A stretch of 64,000 nt of DNA from contig VSDK01027004.1 in assembly GCA_009767595.1 (NCBI GenBank), positions 340,516 through 404,515 on the forward strand, in the 5' to 3' direction. Within the stretch, counting starts at the first letter, position 1. Each line of letters begins with the position of its first letter. The notes under the pieces are model-generated. The model saw only the letters and a program-made list of their open reading frames with translations. It did no database searches and had not been told where the DNA came from. This DNA is from Symbiodinium kawagutii. Taxonomy: Eukaryota > Sar > Dinophyceae > Suessiales > Symbiodiniaceae. A program made the position numbers and the translations under genes. Positions 33,534 through 44,182 of this stretch are shown one piece after another.

Positions 33534-36500
33534 GATGATGATGGTTCATGTTGGGTGATGGCTCATGATGGTTGATGGCTGTTGGTGATAGCAGGTGATG
33601 GCTGATGATGGTTGATTATGGTTGATGATGATGATTCATTAATACTGATGGTTGATGATGGATGGTGACGCTAAGCTGATTGAGAATCTATTTGTTCAGT
33701 GGTGGTGTCTGATGATGAATGAGCCAAATATTACAGGGGATAATCAGTGGAAAATAATCACGCAAATAGTGGCAAATGATAGTTGATAAGCTGGCTTTTG
33801 TACTTGGCAATAACCAATGAATATCCACAATGATGGAAGTTGGTGAACAGAACTGTTGGAAGACTGAAAGTTGTAGATATAAGTAGCTTGTGAGGTGGGT
33901 TGTACCTAGAACTAGGGTACCATTCTGTAGACACTTCCCTCTGTATCATCGGTTCCACATATGTTTGTTCAGTAGAAAGGTATCGATCGTTCGATCGATC
34001 ACAGTATGGAGAAGGATGAGAAGTAACGAAACCTTTGAAGTTGCCAAGTACTTGAACCTCTCAAGTTGCCCTCTGTTTTTCACACTGAAACTGCTGAAAC
34101 TCATCAACTCTGGCCCCAACACCTCAGGCGCTATACCCCCACGGCCCTGGTGGACCTCCGCAGCCTTCCCATAGCGCGTAGCCCAAAGAGCTATGGCTTT
34201 GCCACTCTCGGCATCTTTGGGGAACTTGGCCTCGAGAAAAACACCGTGAAACGACGCGAAATGCTGCCCGAGATTTCTACTGACCATGCTGGTTGGTGGT
34301 TGAACCACCCCTTTGAAAAATATCAGGCAACCAACCAGTTGTTAATGATTACTAGGGAAAATAGAAATGTTTAAAACAACCACCAGCCAGGAAACGTGAC
34401 CAAAGATTTCTACTGACCATATTTGACATTGAAGATCGAACGGTAGTAATGATCATTACATTTGAAGATTAAATAGGCAGTTATGTATCCAATTCTGAAT
34501 AATCGATTATTTTTCACTCAATGTCGACTATGCTAATTGGTCATCTTGAATGTGTATCTCCTTGCTGTGTACACTAAGGATTAAAACACATATCCACAGA
34601 TTGTCTCTACGTCACGAGGATTGAGATAGCGAAGATCACAGAGTGGTGTGAAAAGATTGTTCCGTCAGAGGTCAATCAGCAAATATGTCAACCAAAGCTA
34701 CCAGGATTGCAATTGTTCATCCGTGATGGTCAACTGATAATCCCTTTTTGATGGATTCTACTTTATCATTTTCTGCATGTCCATACCACAATATGAAAAT
34801 GGCAACCACCAAACAATGTACCACATGAATTCACATGAATCCAAAAGACAGCATGCTCAAGAGTCCAACTGTGCCGATTCCTTTCATACATTCTAGCTGT
34901 GAGGATTCCACCGGAATCGATGGTTCCCGGAAGACATGGCCAACCATGACTGGTGATGTTGGTGGTCTTATGAACGCAGATCAAACACCAAGTTGCACAA
35001 CGATCTATACTCAATAGCAAGAAAGGTGTTGAATACTCCATTCACGCTTACCGATCAACGCTTCTTCCAACAAATGTGAAGCACAACGCATAATTGTTTT
35101 GTTGCATTTCAAAACCAACAGTCGCAGCGCAAAAGGCAAACATGAGTAGAATACGTTTCACTCTTGTAGCTCTCACAATTCACAGGCACTTCGCAACCTG
35201 GAGGCATGTTTGTCCGCTTGTATATCACCAAAATATTGGGCAGGCCCAGATATGATGCAGGTATTTAGCCAACCAGATCTGAAGGCACCACAATTCTAAG
35301 AAGGTCTTGAATGACCTTGATATAGATGATAGAAGTCAGGTCAAATCCCATGATTTTCTTCAAAAATGAGGTTTTGACATCATCGAATCCGCTCAACTCC
35401 CAAGAATGATTGGTTTCCCATAGGTTTCACATGGTTTTCCACTGTTTTCCCATCAGTTTCCCAAGAGTTTTCCACCGATTTCCCAAAAATTTCCCACCAA
35501 AACCATAGTTTTCCCATCAGCTTCCCACAAGTTTCCCACAGATTTCCCTTCAAAATCTCCTGTCTCGCAGGTGACCCCCACCGTGGCACCACCGCCATGG
35601 CACCCCGACCCGCCCGGCACCGCCGCACCTCCTCAGCGTACTGCGACGAGAGCTGCGTCAACATCTGCAGCAACGCGGCATCCGCGGCCACGCAGCGATC
35701 GCACTGCTGCTTGATGTCGATGGCCTCGCGCTGGGCAGGCTATGGGTCAAGCAGCTCACCAACCAACAATGATAGCTAACAACCATAGTTGGTTAGTGGC
35801 TATTAACCAACTATAGAGATAACAATCAGCAATTACCAGCAGTTGACCAACCAACCAACCAACCAACCAACCAACCAACCAACCAACCAATGGTGAATGG
35901 CTAATGATAGGGATTAACAACTAGCAACTATAGGGGATATACTGGCTACATAGGGCTGATGGGAGTAGCAACCAGGAGACCGACACAACCAGGAGACCAG
36001 GATGATTCATAAGGCTATGTGATTCCAATTGGTCTCAGGATGAGCCTATGGTAACAATATCTCAACCAGCTTGTGGTTATGTTAGATATAATGTTGTACC
36101 AATATTCAAATATTCCAGAACATTGATGTAGCAACCATTGATTGATATTCCACACACACACAACTATTCAGGTAGCGTTACCAATTGGGATATTATTGAG
36201 ATAATATGGATATATTCAATGATATTTTCATACTTATTTGATGGTTGATAATTAGTGTACATTGAAGAATGATTGACCCATACCAGTGTACCAGGAACGC
36301 AACCAGCTGGCTCCAAACCATTTACAAATGGCAAAGCTATTGACATCTTTGGGCTGGATGGCATTATCATCAGTATCCAGCTGGTGGGTTTTTGAGATAT
36401 CTACCTGTTGGATGATGATCCACCTATACCACGAAATAAGGGGGCTACAATATTCACGATATTCATCATTGTTTACATATGAATCCTATGATTCTATAAT

Positions 36501-39036
36501 CAAGGGATTTATTCCTCATTATCTGCCTGCAGCTCTTTTTGATGCTTTTGGTGTATAAAGAAAGCTGCAGAAAATCAGTGACCAAGGATTTAACATGATT
36601 GAATGACAAAGGCGTTAGATTCGATATCATATAGCTATTGAATGATAAGCCTGATCATTGAATCATTCAAGGATTTATATTCGATATTGGGTTGATACTC
36701 ACCATAACTCCTCAGCTTTCCCATGATTCGACTTCTCACCCAAGCAGCACGAGTCGCGGGTTGCCCATCCCTACCTGATCACCAGACCCTGGCGCCTCCT
36801 GGGCCGGACTGCCGCTGTCCAGCAAGGACCGCGCAGCCCAGGCCTGGTCCGTTCGCTCCAGGGCCTTCTGATAGCCCGCCTGGGCGTACCTCCAAGGTCC
36901 AGCAGGGACCCAGGTCAGCCCATGGCAGGGCCCATGGGGTCAGCCCATGGGAAGTCATGAGAAACCATGGCGGGTTAGAACTCAACAAGGTCAGCAAGGA
37001 TCAACTGGATGGCCATCCCCCGAAAAATCGAGGGAAATCTGTAGGTTACTGTTGTCATCCCCTACTCAAGGCTCTATTGTCCACAGTTGCTTGTTGATCA
37101 ATGTCAACTATGGTTCATTGTGGACTCTGACTAGCTACTAAAACCCTATGCTTCCAGTTACCATGAAATAGCAGGCAACTAGCTGGTTTCTACCATTGTT
37201 GTTGGGGTGGTTACCTACTACAGCGGCAACTGGAGGCAGCGGGAAAGCTAAGCGTCTATGTGGCCAGCTGGTTTCAACTCCTATGAACAATATGTGCAAG
37301 TCAACCAACCATTTCTCAACAATTACTGGGGAAAATAAGCAACATGTCAATCAAACCACCAACAATTGTAGTTGTTCAACCACTATATTGTTGGTTATTG
37401 AGCATCATTAATGGTTATAACCCGCGGTGGCTACCCAAAACCACCACCAACCAACTAATATTTATGCTTCCCCTATAGTTAGCCTCTATTCACCATAATG
37501 TTAACCATCGAAAGTCCCATGGCTTCCCTATAAAACCACCAACCAGTGGTTGTTTAACTCATTTTGTTGGCCACTTCCCCCTAGTATGAACCATTATTAA
37601 CCCACCAGCTATAACATTTTAACCATCATTAACCATTATTAACCAACCCTTGGTTGACTAGTTTTGTTGGTTATTCACCATTATCAGCCACTATTAGTCA
37701 ACCAACCAGCTACTGTGGCAACTACCTCCGTGTCAACCGCTCCCCTGGGAGTCCGGGCTCGGCGGCCAGCGCCAGCCCTCGTTGCGTGTGGCGCTTCAAC
37801 CAGTTGGAAATGACCTGCACGGCCATCGAACGGGGCCCCTGCTGGTTTTATGCTTATTGTCCATCTGAAAGCTACTAATTATACTAGTAAATCAATCCGA
37901 CAAAAATAACAAATACTAGGGTGAAAAAAACGTGTGTTTACAACCAGCAACCAGTGGTGATAACTGTGTTCCAAGGTATTGATGACATGGGAGCTTTTTG
38001 ACGGTTATATAAATGATGGTTGATTTGATGGTTAATTGATAAGAAGTCGGTATGGATGATATGAGATACAAGAAGTCCTAACAAACGACTCGAGTGTCTT
38101 CAAGATCCGATGATGTACCAGGCTACAATGGCTAGGATGTGATGGCTCTTGCTGATGGCTCATTGGGCAAACTTTTGGCGGCAAAAAACAAACAGCTGCG
38201 AGGAAACAAAACAAATGCTATCTTGGTGAAAAATAGACTGGTAAAATCATAACATCCTTTAGACATGTTGCAAGTCTTCTATTTTCACCAGTCCTGTTGG
38301 ATTGAATGATTTCACCAGTCTATTTCAGGAGAGAACAGGATTTTAACCAGTCATTCAATTTGAGTGCCTTTCTCATCCAATCAATGCGACAATTTCAGCG
38401 TGTATTGGATATTATTCCCCGCTTGTTGGTCACATCTGAACAGTGGGCTTTCTATAAACTGAAGGTGCCCCCAAAAGGATCAAAAGGGATGGTTTATTGG
38501 CAATCTTGTCAAAAAAAAATGTAGTATCTATGGATGATGCCAACATCAACCGACATTTATGGTTTATTGATATCGGAAATATTTATGGTTGTTTGTCAAA
38601 ATCGGGGTAGCCCGAAATCACCCTTTACAAACAATTCTTAATATCAAACCAACCAAATAGATATATGATATAAACTTATTTAACATGATATAAAATGATG
38701 TAACATGTTTAACATGATATAAACTGATATAAAATGATAAAACATGATTAAACAATATAAAACAATGATGAGATAGCCACCCCTCCGGCCACCACCCTAG
38801 GAATGTCCCTTGATGTCGCTTGCGCGCCATGGCCTCGCCAGGTGCCAGGTCGCGCTCGTCCAACCAGCCGTTCCAGGCGTTCTTCGCCTTGCGCTGCGTC
38901 GCAGGAGTACCTCGGGGCTCGCACCAGGGATCCAGCCGTGGCGGCACCGTGTGGCACGGCCGTGGTGGCGACCGCCGGTGGACCCAGCCGTGGAACGGAC
39001 CATCGATCCATGTCCTGCTGCCAAGTGGCACATGGG
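33259..39036 (-). CDS. multi-exon gene of unknown function, at least six exons
   Basis: Minus-strand exons: 39036-about 38834 (HVPLGSRTWIDGPFHGW ... KAKNAWNGWLDERDLAPGE, possible GC donor), 37814-37726 (VISNWLKRHTQRGLALAAEP, then GLPGERLTR), 36889-36775 (YAQAGYQKALERTDQAWAAR, SLLDSGSPAQEAPGSGDQ), 35730-35629 (EAIDIKQQCDRCVAADAALL, QMLTQLSSQYAEE), 34230-34123 (AKFPKDAESGKAIALWATRY, GKAAEVHQGRGGIAPE), 33343-33259 (MLSARPPAAPQRSPVEQ and onward). Donors GAG|GTAGTT, CAG|GTAGGG, GAG|GTGCGG and GAG|GTGTTG fit consensus, and phases 2, 0, 0, 0 agree at the four central joins. The 3' exon also reads to a TAA near 33236, so the gene may end there. Helical, Gln/Ala-rich segments suggest coiled coil. I recognise no family. 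The central four exons are well supported; the outer two are less so. Confidence 0.6.
33384..33542 (+). repeat. family D module with (GAT)n, copy 2
   Basis: GGTTGATGGTTGATGGTATC, ATGAGG, then GGGTGTACTAGG and TTATTGGATGATGATG before the GAT array. Homologous to 18958-19103. It sits directly upstream of the candidate exon at 33343. Confidence 0.7.
34302..34372 (+). repeat. family E repeat, copy 2
   Basis: GAACCACCCCTTTGAAAAAT, CAACCAACCAGTTGTTAATG, ATTACTAGGGAAAATAG. Confidence 0.5.
35395..35548. repeat. degenerate TTTCCCA repeat
   Basis: GTTTTCCCATCAGTTTCCCA-like words recur about every 13-14 bases over 150 bp, immediately downstream of the exon ending at 35629. A two-word alternation (TTTCCCAC and GTTTTCCA) is visible. 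Confidence 0.75.
35738..35952 (+). mobile_element. family B element expanded by (AACC)n
   Basis: The left end GGCTATGGGTCAAGCAGCTC begins 8 bases from the exon edge at 35730. The element interior is interrupted by a run of about 11 AACC units at 35845-35890. The right end is unclear. Confidence 0.55.
37261..37362 (+). repeat. family E repeat, copy 3
   Basis: GCTGGTTTCAACTCCTATGA, AGTCAACCAACCATTTCTCA, ATTACTGGGGAAAATAAGCA. Closely follows copy 1 at 11527. Confidence 0.55.
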
Positions 39037-39339
39037 CTGCAGCGACTGCGAGGTCACAGCTCACAGGTGCGACATGTGCCCGTCGCGGTGTTGCATGCGA
39101 CTGAGTCACTGGAGAGCTTGGACTTTGGGTGAGATACATTCAACGGATGCAACCCTGAGCAGGATGGCCTGGGAGCTGAAGTTTGATCGCCACAAAGGTC
39201 AGCTTGTCTTGGTGTGTTCTCGAGGTTTACAAGATGTACTGAGGATTCTTGATGCTACCCCCCTTCAAAATTGGTGAGGGAATATCATTGATTGCTTATA
39301 TTTTCGTCTCGCAGTAGTTGGCATTGGTGATCTTGACTT

Positions 39340-39514
39340 TGGAGTGATCAGTGGTAAGTCATTGAAGCTCAAGCTTTGAAGGGTTGCTCGCTGAGCATTG
39401 CATGAGATGAGGTCGGGGAGGCACGGTATGAAAACACCGTGCCGCCGAAACAGCTGCAGCATATCCGTGTGGTTGTGGAGAATACTCAGTACTGGGATCG
39501 GAACGGGCCAGCCG
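39340..39514 (-). CDS. candidate exon or gene fragment
   Basis: Minus strand, open after TCACTAATCAATCAG: GWPVPIPVLSILHNHTDMLQ, LFRRHGVFIPCLPDLIS, then LQSLSFNDLPLI. It has the look of a repeat-type (armadillo- or LRR-like) protein segment. On the plus strand 39163-39279 also reads well (MAWELKFDRHKGQLVLVCSR), so this stretch is ambiguous. Confidence 0.3.
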
Positions 39515-40498
39515 CTGATTGATTAGTGACAAGAGATTTCGCAAGCGGATGACAGCATCTGCAGTAACCAACGCGCCAAGCCGGGTGTCATGCTTGACTC
39601 TTGTACAAGCACGGATGCTTCATCTCCCAAACTTGGAACCCTGGCCCCAAACAAAGATCCTGAATGAATAATTGAACTGACAAAGCTACCATACATCTGC
39701 TACGTTGGCTGAATGCAGGCCATGGGCATGAGAAGATATAAGAAGTAGTCGCTGAGTCTGACACTAACATTGACGGGTTGTCTTGCGCTCACCTTCCAAC
39801 CGCAGACTGGTGTCACTAGCTAACCGGCCAACCATCCCAAGTTGAAAAAGAACTATGATGGGTCAAGGCCACGTATATATGTTTAATTATTTGGGTTTGT
39901 CAGAGGATTTTTCCCATCGGCACACGGCCCGCCATCCGATCCTCAACGGAAATCCTTTCACCGCGATGGTTGGTCACAGCGCTCCGCAAGAGACACTTCA
40001 AAGGGAAGCTAAGGGGCGACAGGATAGCACAAAGAAGTTGCACAGGTGAAATTGAGGTAACATGCTTCACAGGGGTAACCCACTGTGTGCACAGAATGTT
40101 GCTGTTGTTATGGAAGCATGGACCCGCTGAACCCAGCCTTCCCCCAAAAGAGTGATGTCAGCTTTTCTGATCCTTTGCAGAGAATGACAATGTAGCAAAT
40201 ACAGCTGGCTTCTCACAAAAAGCCAATCAGTTGGTCTGTTTAATGGTAGAAAGGGATATAAAATCACCATCATCTGGAAGATGCAAACAACAATCTGAGA
40301 ATCCAAAGGTCTTTCGTGGAGTACACTCCCATTCACTAGTGATACAACTATCAGAGTTTGCAGCCTTTCCTTTGAGCGTTTTATGTGTAGCCAACGGCAG
40401 CCGAAAACACTTTGGGTGCAGCGGGCTGCAGAACATCTCTTCCGGCTGGTGTGTCATTGGAGAAGCGGATTCACCATTCGAACAGATTGAGGTTTCAT

Positions 40499-40591
40499 AA
40501 AATTGGGACCCCAAACAATGATTGGTTTACTACTATAAATAGCCCATATCATATGATTTAGCGGGTACCCCTACTTTGAGAAACCACCTTA
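40499..40591 (+). mobile_element. family A element
   Basis: AAATTGGGACCCCAAACAAT to CGGGTACCCCTACTTTGAGA plus AACCACC. The left end is short. Confidence 0.55.
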
Positions 40592-41695
40592 TGGATGACA
40601 ACAAGTCATTCTGCAGAGCTGTGTGTTTTCGCGTTAACACACCAACCGGTTGGACATTTCAACTATGCACAGACCGTTGCTTTGCGGTGGAAGCTTTGGT
40701 GAGACAGGAGTTATCGCCCAAGCTGTGGGTCTCAAGGCTGAGAATGGAGATGGGAACTAAGATCAACGATTTGCTGAGTTTGGACTGCTGATCTAATCCG
40801 AAGAAGTAGGAACTCAACGTTGGAATGTTCAAGCCACATAAGCCACCTATAGATACCTACATCCGGATTCCAAATCATGCCCAAAGTTCCGATGTCCCAT
40901 CCAGGTGCTCACCTACCATAGAATCTCTGCCTATGCTTTGCTCTGCCAGAAAATAGCTGTTCCAACAACTTCATGGGCCAAGCGGTTTAGCCATCCAGCG
41001 GCTTCCGCCCAAGCGATGATCATTCGGTTTGACATGGCTTGCGAGATGTTGCGAGTTTTCAAGGATATATCCTTTTACAAGCCACTATAAACCCTTACAA
41101 ACCCTTGTAAGCCATATAACCCCATATCAGTCTATGAGCCGGTGGTCTAGCCACCTACATGTGATGAGCCAACATTGGTTCACATCTGCGGGCGATGACT
41201 CCCATCGAGCAACGGAGAGGAGCTCACGCCGCCAAGAGTACAGCAAGTGGGGCAACGGATGGAAATCGATTTATGAATAAGTACACAAATGATATGAATG
41301 ACAGTGCGTTGAAGTATTAACACAACGGTGTTACACAATTTCAAGAAACTAGAACCTCTTGTTGCACGCCGATTGAATACATTCTATCCTAGGTGTGATT
41401 GCTCTACTGCATATATAACCCGGCCGGTGACTGATGATCTAATGCAGGGCACTACCCCCAAGGCAAAGTGGAAGGGCAACAACATGCCAACAGTGTGATC
41501 TCCAATGCCCAACCAGCCATGAGGGCCGGGGTGAGCATCAAGGGGTTACGATCTGAGTATCTTTCGAGCATGTTGAGATTTCTGCTCATCTATGGTCACT
41601 ATGGGCTGATGGATATATACAGTTGTTAATGATTATCCTAACAGGCTATTCACGGTCATCTATGGTCATCTATGGTCATTACTGGCTGATGGATA

Positions 41696-41805
41696 TATGG
41701 TGGTTTCTCAAAATAGGGGGACCTCCAAATCATCCCTTATTAACCATTAGTAGTACTAAACCAACCATTTTTGGGGTTCCCCCATGGCTTGAGAAACCAC
41801 CATAT
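41696..41805 (+). mobile_element. family A element, well preserved
   Basis: ATATGGTGGTTTCTCAAAAT and GGGGTTCCCCCATGGCTTGA plus GAAACCACCATAT give near-perfect terminal inverted repeats. Confidence 0.8.
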
Positions 41806-41935
41806 GATGGTTAATGATTATCACGATGGGCTATCCATCCATCAACCGCAACAACTTACTAACCAACCAGCCGTCTGCCCAACTTCTGCAGCCGCGAGTC
41901 TCTAAGAGCTGATTGTTTTCTGACAAGTGTTGAAT

Positions 41936-42040
41936 GTAGTGGTTTCTTAAGATAGGGGTACCCTAAAAATGGTTGGTTCATTACTACAAATGATTGCTTT
42001 TGGATGATTAAAGGGTACCCCTATTTTGAGGAACACCCAT
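41936..42040 (+). mobile_element. family A element
   Basis: TGTAGTGGTTTCTTAAGATA to GGGTACCCCTATTTTGAGGA plus ACACCCAT. Confidence 0.7.
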
Positions 42041-43675
42041 GTTTTGCTCTGTCAGCAGTAACCAATCCACCAGTCACATGATGTCACATGTACAAGGCAC
42101 GATGAAACCACATTGTGGGGCTTGCAGGGGCAATCAAAAACCAGCTCCGAAGAAACATAGTGTCTCAAGGCCATTCAGATGAATCAACTAGGTACGGTGA
42201 TATTGCGCCAATGTCTTGCATGGCTACCTATGGCTGGTTGATGGTATATTCCCACTATGCATTGTGGCAGGTGCAATGAGCCAAAATCAAGCGACCAATC
42301 CACGTACATATGGTCTGTCCTTGGAAACCATGAAACTTGGGGAGTTCACAATGGTTTGACAACCAATGGCACAAGACCGAGACTCCAATAGAAAGTGCCA
42401 AGGCAGTTGGAATATTCAGACAGATGGCACCCAGGGTTGGTTTTGAACCATACAATCTAGGCTTAAAAGGTGGACACTTCACCTCCCTGCCAAAGCAAGC
42501 ACACCATACCGACCCAGAATTTGTTTCATCAGTACACCATGATGATTTGCCATCCTGAAAACATACACAAATTTCACCAAGACCTTTCTTCGGGGGAGAG
42601 CATATACGAACAAACATTGAAAATCATCAACCGCAAACACTGCATAATTAATTAAATGGTATATCTACATAGCTGGGTCATTATTATAGGTAAAATGTGG
42701 GTATATAAATATGCCATGAATCTGGAAACCTCATGAACTGTTACCGATTGTTGGTCACGGTTGATTATGGTTGGTTGCTAGTTCTTGTTGGCTGCGACTG
42801 GTTAACCAAAGCGAGCACTGCATTGCGCGCCGTGCTCTCAAATCTTGTAGGCAGAAGCGACGGTAAAAACTGTTGAGAAGCAAGATCAGCAATGAGTCTT
42901 GAACTCAAACAACAATGAACTGCTGGTTGTTTTCTCAGTGAGTTTGTCACTGGAGCCATGCATAGCCATAGATTGACAAAATCAGCCAGCCCCCACCGTG
43001 AGTGTTGTGACTTTGCAATCTTGACCAGCGGGGCTCAGCGGGCTATATGGAAATCAAAATTCTGTCTTGGTATACATTGGTTCAATCATGTCTTCTTTAA
43101 TGGTTACGCTCACTGATAGCTAGTTAATGCTTGATAATTTGTAATGGTCAAGACTGGGATATCATGCATATTGTTTGATATTGGTCGTGGGCAATCGCTG
43201 ATAGCAGTGGCTTTACGCTGAATAATAATGGTCAATCATTGGTGATATAAGCTGGTTTCTGCTTGAGCACCAATATGTTTGTCAACATATCAATTAATTC
43301 TTGAATGATGGTTGGTAAAATATGGTCAATGGCCCATGGCTGATAAACGATACTATCATTGGTTATCGACCACTAATCAATAATATAATATACATATGTC
43401 TAAAACAATATACATATATATATACATATTAACATAGTTAGTTCATCAAATAGGCATGGGTATGATATGTAGGTGAATCAAAATAAGCTTTGGCTAACCA
43501 TCATGATAGTATCATATATTAAAATCATTAACCAACCATATATTTGTAGATAATCATGATGTCAAATAAATGATCAATATACCTTGGTTGATTAGATAAA
43601 CATCACCTCCTATTATTTTCCTCACAAGTGGTGCTTGTAAACTCCGTCAAGCTATATTGTTAACCATGATTAATG

Positions 43676-44130
43676 CGTACCACATAAAATCCCTATATCA
43701 TAAAACCCAGTTAACAAAAACCCTATGAAAACCAGTTCATGGTTATGTCACTGGGTTAACCTTTATAGAACCGTATGTTATAAAACCCTGTCATGGTGGT
43801 TCAAAACCCTTGTTAACAATCACCATCAATGGGTTTGTATTATAACAAAAAACCCTATAGTTGACAAAAATCCCTTGTACGTATAGTGGTTATCAGCAAA
43901 AACCCTGAACGGTCACAAGTTAACAATACTAGTTTACAAAACCCTTACTGTATTATAACAAAACCCTATAGTTAATCCTATAGTTGACAAAAAATTCCTT
44001 GTACGTCTAGTTAAAACCCTATAAACCCTATAAAAAACGCTACAAATAAACCTTATCAACCATTAACAGTTAACCCTATAGTTAATCCTATAGTTAAAAC
44101 CCTATAAAACCCTATAAAAAACAACAGTAC
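43676..44130. repeat. AAACCCTATA tract, telomere-like words
   Basis: AAACCCTATA, AACCCTATAGTTAA and AAAACCCTATAAAACCC recur over about 450 bp between the spacer and the last exon of the SNARE gene. The words resemble but do not equal the (CCCTAAA)n telomere repeat. Confidence 0.6.
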
Positions 44131-44182
44131 ATGTCGGTTAACTGTTCATGGAGTTGATCTGTGGGTCACGGCCTCAGCTCTC

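Larger units (their letters stand above)
39800..43675. other. spacer with three family A elements, no gene supported
   Basis: Several open frames of 60-120 codons occur (for example near 40230-40500 and 42255-42617), but they are open on both strands, lack exon-like splice edges and match nothing I know. Confidence 0.35.

Noticed and set aside
38803-39277. Plus-strand open frames over the GC-rich island at 38.8-39.1 kb
   Set aside because: The island is so GC-rich that five frames are open. The minus reading (KAKNAWNGWLDERDLAPGE) fits the strand and phase of the next exons. I keep some doubt for 39163-39279.
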